NCBI GenBank assembly: GCA_963573305.1
Contig: OY754338.1
Span: 22,008,192-22,072,191, forward strand
Origin: Pyrrhosoma nymphula
Lineage: Eukaryota > Arthropoda > Insecta > Odonata > Coenagrionidae
Direction: 5' to 3'
DNA length: 64,000 nucleotides
Positions 1 through 10,962 of the stretch are shown here, piece after piece. The notes beneath the pieces are model-generated. The model saw only the letters and a program-made list of their open reading frames with translations, did not search any database and was not told the origin of the DNA. Both the position numbers and the translations under genes were made by a program. How positions within the stretch are numbered: position 1 is the first letter of the stretch; every line of letters starts with the position of its first letter.

Positions 1-432
1 TAGGTGTTGATTTCTAGATCGTGTTGACACAATGAAGATACCAAATGTATGTGATACACATTCCCGCCTATCATGGTATTCTTTTTTATTTGGATGAGTC
101 GATTGACTCAAGGAAGTGTCAGTAATATTAGTATTTGCTGACAAGAAAACTACTGATTTCTAATTTCTTCTTACCCATTCCATCCTGTATTATATCTTTC
201 TCTTCTGTAATTTTCAATCATTTCACCACTTAAGTCCTCATTTTCCCGAACAAATCTAATAATCATCCTCTTTAAGTAGGTATCCACTCTTGTGATGTAC
301 CTGTTTCATTATAATTCCAGCTTAAAGCGCCAGGTTTTATTTCTGCTGGAGTATGGCTTTTGTTTGTATGTATTATAAAAAAAGAGCAAGCACTCTTTTT
401 CCACATTTACAAACTAATTAAATATGTATAGT

Positions 433-588
433 ATCTCCATGTTTTTTGGGCAAAGCTGTGTCGGTGTATCTTTACGATGACGTTTCGTAGCCAATGCAGG
501 CCACATCTTCAGATCAGGTCCAAATGCCAAACGGTGAAAGTTGGCCTGTATTTATACCAACGCAGCTTTGCCCAAAAAACATGGAGAT
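433..588. repeat. Hairpin repeat with 26-bp perfect arms
   Basis: Bases 433-458 and 563-588 are perfect inverted copies (core TTTTTTGGGCAAAGCTG) separated by 104 bp. The loop has the CGTTTCG and CTTCAGATCAGG wording often seen in termini of arthropod Penelope-like elements, so a snap-back PLE terminus is my inference. Confidence 0.6.
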
Positions 589-739
589 AACAGCGCTGCA
601 AAAGCCTCAAACAGTAATTATATGTATTATTATATCATCTTTGTCTTCAAAGTACCTGGCCTGTCATCTTGGTTGAGTCTTCTCTTTCCTTAGATTATTT
701 TTGTTCATATTGCATTCCCTCATTCAATTGATTCCCTAC

Positions 740-830
740 GTTCCTATGAATCCTTTCCTTTATTTGAATCCTTAAGTCCTTTGAATCATTTTGGTCCTTT
801 GTTCCTATGAATCCTTTCCTTTATTTGATT
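740..830. repeat. Two direct copies of a 27-bp CCTTT-rich unit
   Basis: The unit beginning GTTCCTATGAATCC occurs at about 740 and about 800, with CCTTT-rich DNA around it. Local duplication; nothing coding in 589-1392 otherwise. Confidence 0.5.
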
Positions 831-1392
831 CCTTTTGGTCCATTTTTTCCTTTAGAACGAGAATATTTCCACAACCGGATTTGTTCCTCCTCGTTGGAAC
901 AAATCGTTCCGAAATGGCCCATCACTAAAACCAACCCAATCTCCAGGGAAAAGGAATTTGAGAGGGTAAGGACGAAAAGTAAGATGTAAGCTAGCAAGAC
1001 TTTAAAAAGCATCTTCAATGACACAACCAACATAGAAGAATATAGCTGTCAGGTTTTTGGTCAAGTCATGAAAAGGCCTCTGAAGAGCACACATGAAGAA
1101 CTGGACACCTAAGAGGAAGGTAGGACAAAGGGAAAGGTTTTCATGGTTTTACGGGAAGAATTTTTTAAATTTGTACAAGGGAGCCAGGACCTTTTCATTT
1201 GTGGAGGCCTTGAAAGAGAGCCTGGATAGTTTAAATGTAAGCCAAAATTTAAATACCTACATGCCATGACACAAAGGTTCTAGGGAGGAAATAAAAATGG
1301 TTTAAAATGTTACATTGATTATCAAAAGGTTAGGACTTATAGTCTATTTGCTACAAATAAGTAGAACATGGCTCAAAATATATATAAAGACA

Positions 1393-1398
1393 TTTATT
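1393..1398 (-). promoter_or_regulatory. RRP46 poly(A) signal AATAAA
   Basis: A canonical AATAAA on the minus strand begins at the last base of the TAA stop codon, so the implied 3' UTR is only a few tens of bases. Inference from position; an alternative downstream signal cannot be excluded. Confidence 0.6.
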
Positions 1399-1580
1399 TA
1401 AAGACATACAGCATATTTTTTCACAATATCCCGATAGAAATCAAAAATCTTTTTGCTTGCCTCAGCACACAAATGTAGAGCTTGCTTATACTGATCATCA
1501 GAAAACTGTCCAGTAGAGTGAACAGCAATTATTCTGAAGTCAATGTTATCAAAAGCAAACATGAGCTCAGACTTCATACC
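1398..1580 (-). CDS. EXOSC5: RRP46 exon 5 (residues 156-215, stop)
   Basis: Acceptor CTTTTCAG precedes 1580. It encodes GMKSELMFAFDNIDFRIIA and the C-terminal helix (QALHLCAEASKKIFDFYRDIV), ending with TAA at 1400-1398. It is separated from exon 4 by a 4.2 kb intron holding a TA-flanked element and a Penelope-like inverted repeat. Confidence 0.92.
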   Translation of the reverse strand, partial: GMKSELMFAFDNIDFRIIAVHSTGQFSDDQYKQALHLCAEASKKIFDFYRDIVKKYAVCL

Positions 1581-4500
1581 CTGAAAAGATACATAAGAAA
1601 ATATTTAACAGAGTTATGTCTGTACAGTGTATCCTCGTTTAACGTTGTTAACTAGTTTCCGAAAAAGTAGACGTTAAGCGAAACAACGTTAAACGATGCA
1701 GTGTTTTCCATAAGAAACAATGTAAAAAATTAAAATCGGTTCCAAAACTTAACAATTCTTCATTTCATAGCAAAAACAATTTCCGCGCAGCACAGCGATA
1801 AAAGGTTGGATATATGGCATTATTGAATGAAGCGTTCAAACTAATTTTCTATAACATTTTAATGGTGAAACTTTGATATTTTCACTCACAAAAGAAATGT
1901 TGGAATTATTCTCTATCCTGGCGGCACGAAAACTACAGGTGATAGGAACTTACTATTGATATTTAAAAATACAGGGCCCCTGGTTGATAGGCTGTATCAA
2001 TGGATTAATGCACAAAAATTGCCAATTTCCATAAAAATTTGTTTTTATGGACTACTTCGCGTCATCCTCCTCCGATTTACGGCGTCTTTTAATTACGCGG
2101 GGAGTCGAACAGATGGCACCACTAGTCAGAGAGCTTCATATCTTAGATGAAACAAACTGAAAAGGCATTTTTAAAACAATAAGCACCAGGTTTCCCTCCT
2201 ATATTTCTGATATTTAGTGCTGTTAGCACCGGTTTCCCTCTTGAGTAAATAGAATTTTTTGTCCTTCACTGTGGGAGCATGCGAATGCAGCAAAGGGCAA
2301 AATTTCGCTCGCTGCGATCGCGAAGACGTAGGAAATCAATTATAAAATAGTGAGTGAAGCAGGGAAGCTCGGTGCTGTGTACAAAATTTTTGTTATTTCG
2401 TAACAATTTTTTAGGAACAGTATCACCCTCGACGATTTACTGCATTATGGAGGGTTTAGAAAACTTCCTCTTACACACTAATTCAACACGAAAAACACGT
2501 TTTCGATTCACCTCAAACAGCAGTGAATCGACTTTTTCTACCACCAATTCTAACTTATGGCGGCATGGGATTTTCAGGTATTTTTTCCCATAGATATCTG
2601 CCCCTGGATCTACCATTCAGACATGGTATTATTAATACGATGCCATTCAAGATGGTACACTAACATTGGTTTGAGTTTTAAATCACCCGATGCATTGCCC
2701 CCCAATAACAGCATAGTAAATAATAAGCAAATATGACAGTTATGAAACAAATAACGCAATAATTGTTTGCTCAGGTAAACCTTTTACACATTCTATGGGG
2801 AGTTAATGCCAAACTCTTCCGCCGAAGGGAAATTACGCATCAGATGCACCAAAGTCCTATTCGTTATTCATTTTTTTGATTGTGCAAAATTTGAACAACG
2901 TTATCGTAAAGCACTGACGACGTTGAACGAATAAGGGTTTTAATTGTTGGACAGCGTTATCGTGAAACAACGTTAAACGGGACAACGTTAAACGAGGACA
3001 CACTGTATATGCAGGTGCACAATTCTTGTGACATTCAATTGTTCATGCAAAGTTTTCTGAGGCATTCGTTCCAAGAGTAGACTGTATCCTCAAAGAATTA
3101 CATGAGTTCCTAATGTGGTCTCATTCTGCCTTCAACAGTCTGTTCCTAATTTGGATTTAATATTTCAACTGTGCATGAGACACTTCAATCATGAGTAGTC
3201 GAAATCATCATAATTTCTCTCCTTTTCATGAACTTCATATAATTCAAACTGTCTGTCAAATATGTACCCAATTACAAAATAGTGCTATTAACCCTAGAGT
3301 ACGGTCGCCTGAGTGTTAGATACCCAGAGTGATTTAGAAATGTAATATTTTTCATCTCGTCCTCTCTGGTATATCCAACTCGACAGTTTTTAGGTACACA
3401 GAGTATATTAAAAATAAATTTATCATCATTTATTTTTTCTGTGGTGAGAAAAAAAAAACATTTTTGAAGCTCTGGGTGTTGGACACCCACCGATCGTACC
3501 CATGTGAGAAAGTTAACCTTTGCATTTGACACCCTTCTGATAATTAATATTAAGTATGCCACCGCATGTTATTACTAATTCTAAGCTGAGGACATTGCCT
3601 AAAATGCCTATTTTTTTCTTTTACTCAGGAAACCAATTTTATGAAGATATAAGTTCATTTAGGATAATTTATGGTGAAATTAAAGAAATTTGTTACTGCC
3701 TAAAAATGCCTATTTTACCTGTTAATGCCTTTTTCTGCTGATATCGCCTATTTAAGGGCCTAAAATAGCAATATTCTTTTCAATGTCGCCAAACTTCTCT
3801 TTAGTGCAGAGCTTGTCTGTTATTTCAGTTCCTTTTTTAATCTATCAAGGTTGAAATAATGTCATTAAACATGCATATAGAAAAATCATCAAAGTATTAT
3901 TATGTAAAGAGTAGAAAAACTACTATGGTAATTTTACATGATGAATACATGTGATGGTTTCAATTGCCAAAAACTTGTTTTTGAAGGTACCACTCAGTAT
4001 TGCTGAGTTTAAAGGCAGATTAATTGAATGAAGAAAATTTTTTTTAGAAGAATGAAGAAAGAAATTTAATTAATGAAGAATCAAAAAGAATTTAGGTTTT
4101 TGAGGAGGTTGTTATCCAATGCAGTGTCAGTCCTTTGGTTGTCTAAACTACTTTCTTATTTCTTAAATGTCTTTCCTGGTGATGATATTCTATACCAATT
4201 CCACTGAAAAGGATTGGATGTAATAAAATAAAAACTGCAAATCTCCACTTCAGATTAAGAGCAGTTACCTGCTATCCCACATTCCTTCATAGCCAGTACC
4301 GCACATTGAAGTTTTTTATGCCTTAATTGGTAAACACCCAACCCATGCATTTAGAATGGGCTCTATCCTCATGGACTGTGGCATCATGAATACAAATATA
4401 GGTTCTTTGTGGCATCATCTGTGTAGCATAACTGCAACATTACACTTTCTATTTTATGTGCTTTCACAGTTTGAGACAGAAATTAGAGTTGGTTAATGAT

Positions 4501-7500
4501 TTTGCATTGTAGGTTTACGTGGGGGTTGAATGAAGGCTATTCCATTTTTTGGGTTCCCACTGCGTTTATTGCTGCAATTGGACAACAGTTTCGCCCGGTT
4601 TTCTCCGAGTATCTTTAGGTTGAAGTGCCTGGACACCAGTTTCATCGACTTATATACATGATCATTCTCCCTCGAAGTGTTGTGATTGCTCTGCGTCTTC
4701 CCGCCAAATCCTCTTCCAAGGGCCTGCTAGATGGTATCTGTCTTCCCTATTGTAATGGTTGGTTTTGATGATCTCTATTGATTCTCTAATCAGCCTTTGG
4801 AAGTATCTCTTTTCTTTGGCAATCAGTTCTTGCCAAATTTGATTACGTGTCCAGGTCTGGACCACGCATTTTCTGCAATGGCAGACAAGCTGAACTTCTT
4901 GTTGGTGATAGCCCTCTCATGCTCCTTCAGACGCATCTTCATGGACCTGCACGTCTCAATCATACATAGGCCAGACGTGGTCAAAATCATACACAGAAGA
5001 GATATGCAGGTCCATGAAGATGCGTCTGAAGGAGCACGAGAGGGCTACCACCAACAAGAAGTTCAGCTTGTCCACCATTGCGGAACATGCGTGGTCCAGA
5101 CCTGGACACGTAATCAAATTTGACGAGGCCAAACTGATTGCCAAAGAAAAGAGATACTTCCAAAGGCTTATTAGAGAATCAATAGAGATCATCAAAACCA
5201 ACATTTACAATAGGGAAGACGGATACCGCCTAGCAGGCCCTTGGAAGAGGATTTGGCGATAAGACAAGGACCAATCACAACACTTAGAGGGAGAATGAAC
5301 ATGTATATAAGTCAATGAAATTTGTGTCCAGGCACTTTGACCTGAAGACGCTCGGAGGAAACCGGGCAAAACAGTTGTCCAACTGCAACAATGAATGTGG
5401 TGGGAACCCAAAAAAAGGACAAGCTGCGGTTAATGATTGTTTTGTCTCATGAACCTAACCAGCTGGGAAGAATGAAGAAGAGTAAATAAAAGAAGATGCA
5501 TCTCAGAATTATTTTGCAATACATTAGCCAGGAAATGAGCAAAAATCACCAAGCAGGGCACCAATTCAGAAGGTCTTAGGATAAACACTGCTAGAAGTGC
5601 ACAACATCTGGTGCAATTACTCAAATCCGATTTATTCGCACATATGCTTTTCATTGGAGATAAAAATAATGGTTCTCACCATAGTTATTCACCAGAGCAC
5701 CATTGACTTAATTTTCAAAAACAATGCTCATCGTTGGAAACAAATTACATCTGCTTAAGACTGTGAAGGAGAAAATCAAATAGGTAATGATATTTCTATA
5801 ATTTCAAACAACCACAATCTTACCTTTGAGTTCCTATAATCAGGATCTAAGATAATTTCATCATCTTTTGTTATACCACAGCTCACAGCAGCAATAAGGA
5901 ACTTCATGGCAATTCCAGACCTTATGAGGGCCAGACAGGCTGCATTAATGGTGCACGCTAAGAGCTGCAATAACAAGATTCATGTAAAACTTATTCGTGA
6001 AAAAATGTCATGGACAAAATAATGAAAAATATGAATTACAAAACAAATCTTATTTTTTCAGAGGCTATTTGCAGGGTTGCTACAGACCAGAAATTATGAA
6101 ATTCCCGTACTTTTCCAGGCCAAATATTTCATTTTTCCAGGTTAAAATATCCATTCTATCGTACATGGGTATTTCAAGGAAAGTGCAACAATAAGAGAAA
6201 AACACATTAACGCATGTATTCCATACGATGATAACTATATGCAGGCCCGAATTTAGGACCTCTGACGCCCCTGGGTAAAACAACATTTGCTACCCCCCCC
6301 CCCCCCCCCCCCCGTCAATTATACTAATGTTTACTTCCGCACCGCACTGAAATTTTCTTAAATTAGAGAGGCCACAAATTTTGTATTGTAAAAAAATTGT
6401 TTTCGGTCTCGTTCATTTTTCAGGAATATCTACAAAATGTTTACCCACTAAGGTAGAGAATAATCAAGTTTCTGAACCATATGGTAGAAAGAAGTGATTA
6501 TTTCACGAAGTCAGTAGTTTTTTATACTTATATTTTCTACTTCAAGGATGGTAGCTTTTTAGTAGGTAGTTTGTAGATTGAAAAAATTATAACAACAATG
6601 TTATTGTAATAATTTCAAAGAGCCACTAAGGTATTAAAAATATTCAGTTACATATGCAGAAAATCTTCGACATTAGGGAACAATGTACAATGAATAGATA
6701 AAATACTTGCAGTAAGTCATGCTCGAGGGTTTAATTGAATATCACTTAAGTGTCCATGCATGATGCATCACCGTTGCCATCACCGATTGTAAAATACCAA
6801 ATTATATTTTGTACATGACATTCACATCAGGATGAAGGCACACTCGGGTGTTCACCGTGACGTATGGTAGGTCAGCCTCTCCAGATGAGTTACAAAATAA
6901 TCATCTATACTCTTCACACAAGGAGTCATGTAGAATGGGAGAACCGCTCTTAGAATTTCAAACAAATTAACTGCAGGTGTTTAAAAAATCACCCCCCAGG
7001 AATTTATACACATGGAAGGATATACAATTGGACTTACAAATGGATTGATCGATCAATCAACAAAGAGGTGGTACTGAGAAGAATAGAAGATGATTGAAAT
7101 ATCATAAGAACTCGAAAGAAAAGGATGGTCAACCTAATTCGGCATATTTTAAGATAAAAGTGTCTGAGGAAGACAGCCAGAAGCAGAATAAAACCTTGGC
7201 TAAGATACATGGAGCAAATAATGAATGATGAGGAAACAAAGAAATGTGTAGAGGCGAAGAGGCTAGCTGATAGAAGCATAAAGTGGAAAGCCGTGTCAAA
7301 CCAACCATAGGGTATATGCCTAGCAATGATGATGATGACAAAGGCATGACTGTGATTCAACAGGAAGTATTTCAGTTCGTATAAGATCACATTCAGAATA
7401 GACATTTCACGAAGAATGAGGCATATACAAAAGCAACTTTAGTCTAACTACCTCCATTTATTTTGATTTTTTCAGGAAGTAACGAATTCCCTTCTATTTT

Positions 7501-8335
7501 AATCATTAATATTTCCTGTGTACCTTGCCCTCTCAATGAAAAAATTTCTTCACTATATTAAGTAAGGCTTACGAAGGTAAAACCCTGTTTCCTCAGACAT
7601 TTGAGACCTAATAATCCCACAAAAAGGGAAATAAAGGCATGCGATGATAACAACAGAAATGACTCATGCAAGAAATGTTTTATTACAAAACGTGGAAGTC
7701 CCACAAATAGTTATTCGAGAGTAAAAAAGGACACCAGCTGTCAAGTGAGATTGGAGTGCTTCCCCCATCAAGATTATGGATATTGCTGGCTATCTCAAAC
7801 AATTCTCTCTTTTGGAATACGCATTGCAATTTATTATAATAAATTGTAGGCATTTACTTACACCGCCAGCGTTGTGCATTTCCTGAAGAATGACGGACAC
7901 AGATGTGCGAGGGTACAGAGTAGCAAGGATTGCTGAAGAACATGTGTTTCCAATCAAATTTTCCCTAGTTTTATCAGCAACCCCTGAAAATAATGAGATA
8001 AATTCTAATTAGAGCCACTAAATTTCTAAGCGAAATGCTACAGAGATCCACTACACGTACGTGCTTGTCCCGTCTTTGGTCGATAAACTGTTTCCACGCA
8101 GGTTCTGTCAATTATTAACTTATTCGGTTTCACTTCAATAGGCCCGTAAACTGCTGCCGTCACAGCAGTCTCACCTGCACAGAAAAACGAGTTGCTCATC
8201 ACAACGATACAGCATTTTACACATTTCAACCGTTTTAGTGTTAATACCACATGTTAGCATCGCTGATCCATCAGGTCTGGAAAGGACATCTAATTCACAA
8301 AACATTGGACGAAGTGCATGCTCTATTTCTCCCAT
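1398..8335 (-). CDS. EXOSC5: Exosome complex component RRP46 (EXOSC5), 5-exon gene, 215 aa
   Basis: RNase PH-fold subunit of the six-membered ring of the eukaryotic RNA exosome, which threads RNA for 3'-5' decay and processing in nucleus and cytoplasm; in animals this subunit is regarded as structural rather than catalytic. I assembled it from exons 8248-8335, 8061-8174, 7862-7983, 5824-5964 and 1398-1580; all introns are GT-AG (73, 77, 1897 and 4243 bp) and phases 1,1,0,0 join without a stop. Visible family signatures are LSRPDGSA near residue 18, AVYGPIEVK near residue 37, the RENLIGNTC segment near residue 74 and the C-terminal GMKSELMFAFD segment. Length is slightly below the human protein (about 235 aa). 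The start at 8335 (context ACAATATGG) is the only in-frame ATG before the conserved N-terminus. The poly(A) signal overlaps the stop codon. DOLK lies upstream on the same strand, 16 kb away. Introns 3 and 4 hold transposon remains. Identity is by motif recognition, not a database search. Confidence 0.93.
1625..3005. mobile_element. Tigger/pogo-like non-autonomous element in RRP46 intron 4
   Basis: Starts CAGTGTATCCTCGTTTAACG and ends with the inverse (CAGTGTGTCCTCG on the other strand), flanked by TA on both sides. Subterminal sequence repeats the word CGTTTAACGTTG several times. 1381 bp, no transposase-like frame. TA target and CAG ends fit the IS630-Tc1-mariner (pogo/Tigger) group. Confidence 0.75.
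3008..4545. other. Intronic DNA, no gene seen
   Basis: AT-rich RRP46 intron 4 sequence. Three near repeats of the phrase GCCTATTT/TTGCCTAAAATGCC occur about 3595-3770. No splice-compatible conserved exon or complete transposon recognised. Confidence 0.4.
4546..5414. mobile_element. Head-to-head pair of Penelope-like element 3' fragments (inverted repeat)
   Basis: Arms 4546-4957 and 5003-5414 are diverged inverted copies around a short centre. The right arm on the plus strand reads LKEHERATTNKKFSLS...HAWSRPGHVIKFDEAKLIAKEKRYFQRLIRESIEIIK...NREDGYRLAGPWKRIW, the C-terminal GIY-YIG endonuclease region of Penelope-like retroelements; the left arm encodes the same on the minus strand with stops. 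Both end in the characteristic region with GACCTGAAGACGC and AAACAGTTGTCC. 5'-truncated and non-functional. Confidence 0.85.
5415..5823. other. Intronic DNA, nothing recognised
   Basis: AT-rich end of RRP46 intron 4 next to exon 4; no motif or repeat pair seen. Confidence 0.4.
5824..5964 (-). CDS. EXOSC5: RRP46 exon 4 (residues 109-155)
   Basis: Acceptor ATTGCAG and donor GTAAGA, phase 0 on both sides. It encodes LLACTINAACLALIRSGIAM, the amphipathic helix conserved in RNase PH proteins, then the ILDPDY turn. Confidence 0.92.
6292..6314. repeat. Poly-C homopolymer (about 22 C)
   Basis: An uninterrupted run of about 22 cytosines inside RRP46 intron 3. Length is likely polymorphic and error-prone in assembly. 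The rest of 5990-7030 is AT-rich with no gene seen. Confidence 0.8.
7034..7346 (+). pseudogene. LINE reverse-transcriptase C-terminal tail
   Basis: The plus strand reads VVLRRIEDD...IRTRKKRMVNLIRHILR, then KTARSRIKPWLRYMEQIMNDEETKKC and LADRSIKWKAVSNQP, broken by stops, followed by a GATGATGATGA tail. This is the familiar C-terminal end of arthropod non-LTR endonuclease/reverse-transcriptase proteins. Only the end is left, in RRP46 intron 3; 7350-7860 holds nothing else recognised. Confidence 0.7.
7862..7983 (-). CDS. EXOSC5: RRP46 exon 3 (residues 68-108)
   Basis: Acceptor TTTTCAG precedes 7983 and donor GTAAGT follows 7862. It encodes VADKTRENLIGNTCSSAIL and YPRTSVSVILQEMHNAGG, the helix and strand pair that every exosome RNase PH subunit has in its middle. 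Confidence 0.92.
8061..8174 (-). CDS. EXOSC5: RRP46 exon 2 (residues 30-68)
   Basis: Acceptor TGCAG precedes 8174. The exon encodes ETAVTAAVYGPIEV and then a stretch ending in VYRPKTGQA, typical of the second and third strands of the RNase PH fold. The donor is GTACGT at 8060; a second GT four bases downstream is possible but would break the frame with exon 3. Confidence 0.9.
8248..8335 (-). CDS. EXOSC5: RRP46 exon 1 (residues 1-30)
   Basis: Begins at the ATG at 8335-8333 and encodes 29 codons plus one base. It carries the RPMFCELDVLSRPDGSAMLTCG segment that opens the RNase PH fold. Donor GTATTA follows at 8247. The next intron is only 73 bp, typical of compact insect introns. Confidence 0.9.
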
Positions 8336-8738
8336 ATTGTGATTGTAAACAGTAATTTGTATTACCGGGTTGTGCACATGCGAACATGCCACAACAAGCG
8401 TATATCTATTCTCATTTGTTTTTTTAAACGTCGCGGTGAACCCGGTAAACTCAAGCCCTCAAGCACATTCTAAACCATGAACCTTATAAGGTTCTTGGTC
8501 TAAACAAATAGTAGTTTAGACTGTGCCTCAAGCATGGCCCCCTCTAAAGGGGGCCTTGCCTCAAGCCAATCAATCTACCGTGTTGAAATTCATTCACTCA
8601 TTTATTTACAAAAAACCATATGATAACTGTTTTCAAACAGTGGAAGACAGCTGATGAACACGCAGTAGAATTTGTCAAGCCGTATATATATGCACACATA
8701 TAGAAAAAAGTTATTAAAAATTAATCAGGGGCACAATA
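8336..8738. other. Upstream flank of RRP46
   Basis: Presumed promoter side of RRP46. No TATA box is evident. A small imperfect palindrome around CCTCTAAAGGGGG (about 8540) is the only structure noted; no gene seen. Confidence 0.3.
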
Positions 8739-9290
8739 ATAATAATATTTATTGTCCGTAGGCAAAATACATTTGCATGTATTCGTCAAATGAGAAAGTA
8801 CACTATACATAAAATAGTAAAATTATAAATCCTTTAGGACATATGGACACAATATACAAATTAGAAAAATATAATGTTATGATGTTAAAGATATATACTA
8901 ATTTGCATAGTGTATTCCATAAATTCATTAACATATTGGGGGCTATTACGAACGAGAGGGCGTTGAGACTCCGCCAGGCGGAGTTTCCGTTCCGCCTGCG
9001 GTGTCACTCCGACCCCTGCGATTACGAATGGGACGTACGGAGTCACATGGAAAAAGTATTTGGTATAGAATCTCTTTAACCCGAAGTTTAAACTCTCTGT
9101 ATTCTAGGTGTTCAATTGTACATATGCCATATGGCAGTTTGTCGTAAACATTAAATCCTTCATGGTGTGTAATGTTGTTAAGGCTTTTTGAAGCTCTGTG
9201 ATTGTTTCAAAAGAACGAGTAGGTTATACATTTGATCTTGCATTGTAAATATGGAGGTATGAATTTTTCTTGAAGGAATTTCTGTTTTTG
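8739..9290 (-). pseudogene. CR1/jockey-like LINE 3' end
   Basis: The minus strand encodes a decayed reading frame ending HHEGFNVYDKLPYG and EYREFKLRVKEILYQ, which resembles the last 60 residues of CR1/jockey-type reverse transcriptases, then AATAAA and an ATT-repeat tail at 8739-8760. A GC-rich stretch at about 8938-9045, containing the odd palindrome CTCCGCCAGGCGGAG, interrupts the 3' UTR and may be a separate small insertion. Confidence 0.55.
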
Positions 9291-9299
9291 TGCATGAAT

Positions 9300-10954
9300 T
9301 AAGTCAGTTTCCATTATATAAATGCATATGGTTCTGGCAAAATTTTGAATTCTGCAAATATTGATTTAGTAGGATTGCTCTTAACGGAACTGGTTTCATT
9401 GCTTTTAAATTTCTTTCCTGCAACTGGAATATTTTTTACATATGATGTGAGGATCCTCATTGGGGAATTCCTAAGGTTATCCTTACCCATAATAGACAGC
9501 TTGGATAACGTCCATAGGGTTGTAGAATTGGCTAAAACACACATTGCATATGCACTCTGCTATATAGCTGAGATTAATTTTCCAGTGAATTTTGTTGTGT
9601 GTTCTTCCCATGATAAATTAGAATGTTTAGAAATTTAGTATGATGTCCTTCCTATTACGAATGTTATACTTATTGGTAGTATATTTTTTTTACGGATTAA
9701 AATCTAAGAAGAAATTGTCTTTTCAGGATTAAGATTTGCCACATTCAGAGTTTTATATTTATATAATAAAAAAAATGAGGCCAGGGGTTTCATCACAGGT
9801 TGGAATGAGAGTCTATTATGCCTATTTTCCAAAAGTTGGCAATATCTGGTAAAAGAGTGGATCCTGTGGTGACGTCATCCTACTGTTCGTAATACTCCCT
9901 TGTAAACTTGGCTGAAAAGTCAACTGACTTTTCGGCAAAGATTGAACTGTCTTGCCCTCGGTTGGAACTGATGAGTTCGGCGCTCTCCTCCATAAGGGGG
10001 ATTGCTGGCTCTTCAGCGAAGATTATAGTGCACTGCATTCGGTTGGATACTGATGAGTGAAGAGCTCTACACCCGCCAACCTCTGCCTTGACGTGGCACA
10101 AGGGCTTGAACACGGATGGAATCACAGTGACTCGCTGCTCTCTGGGTAGGGAGAGCACCTGGGCCGGGTCAACAGAAGGTGGTGACCTCTCAAGAGGCTC
10201 TGGCTTCCTTCTCTAAGGCATCGGTAGGACACTTGAACTAATTATATTTGTCTGAGTCACGTCTTGAGTAAGCAAATTCCAGGTTTTGTGACTGGATCAG
10301 TTCATCCTAAATAATGCTCTGGTGCCAAACATTGCGACCCTTCCCATCATTCTCATTTACTTTTTCCCACCTATCTCCCTACACTGGATAACCAAATTAT
10401 AGGAATAATAGGAACCAGCCAGCTAGGTTTTCCTCACGCAGTAGATGCTTTCCTCCTGATCATAATTTACTCCCCATTATTGAGGAAGTATGTGGTTGTC
10501 AGCACATGTTGGAATAGGCTAACCATCTTTTGGTCAAAATGGGCCACCAGGAGTTGAAGTGTATCGCTGAGAGAAACTTAAGTGAATAATGAAATGACAT
10601 CAAAACTAACTGAGATGTCTGCTGGAGCCAGTTTGATATCCTGCAATCTTCTTACGAGCTCTGCTGAGTTCTTTGAGTAGTGTTCACATCACCCTATGAA
10701 AAGTGCAATGATGCCAGAACGATATATGGCCAAGCTTGCGACAGTACTCAATGGGAATTCGTCGTCACGATTGAATTGACAGAACAACCTTAAAATAGGA
10801 TTGACTTCTAACAGGAACAATTATATTTCAAAACTCAACTAAATCCATAGCAATCACCCAGACATGAGCCAGATTGCAAACTTGTCTCAATGTCTCCCCG
10901 GCACTTTGTGAGACCGCGAGTCTCCTGCGGTTTTGAGTCTCCAAGTATTTTGAG
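9300..10954. other. Unassigned intergenic DNA, possible degenerate retroelement
   Basis: A 92-codon open frame on the minus strand (9880-10158) and another at 10828-11064 are not recognisable families. Similar unassigned frames occur beyond the hAT (15254-15960, minus), so 9.9-10.95 kb and 15.18-15.95 kb may have been one continuous older element before the hAT landed. Low confidence. Confidence 0.25.
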
Positions 10955-10962
10955 TCTGCGAG
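10955..10962. repeat. hAT target-site duplication, left
   Basis: TCTGCGAG, identical to 15172-15179 on the other side of the element. Confidence 0.85.

Noticed and set aside
4797..5262. Host gene encoded on both strands around 5 kb
   Set aside because: Both frames are the same Penelope-like C-terminal region in inverted copies.
6292..6314. Poly-C run as a regulatory G-quadruplex-like site
   Set aside because: A plain homopolymer in an intron; no supporting context.
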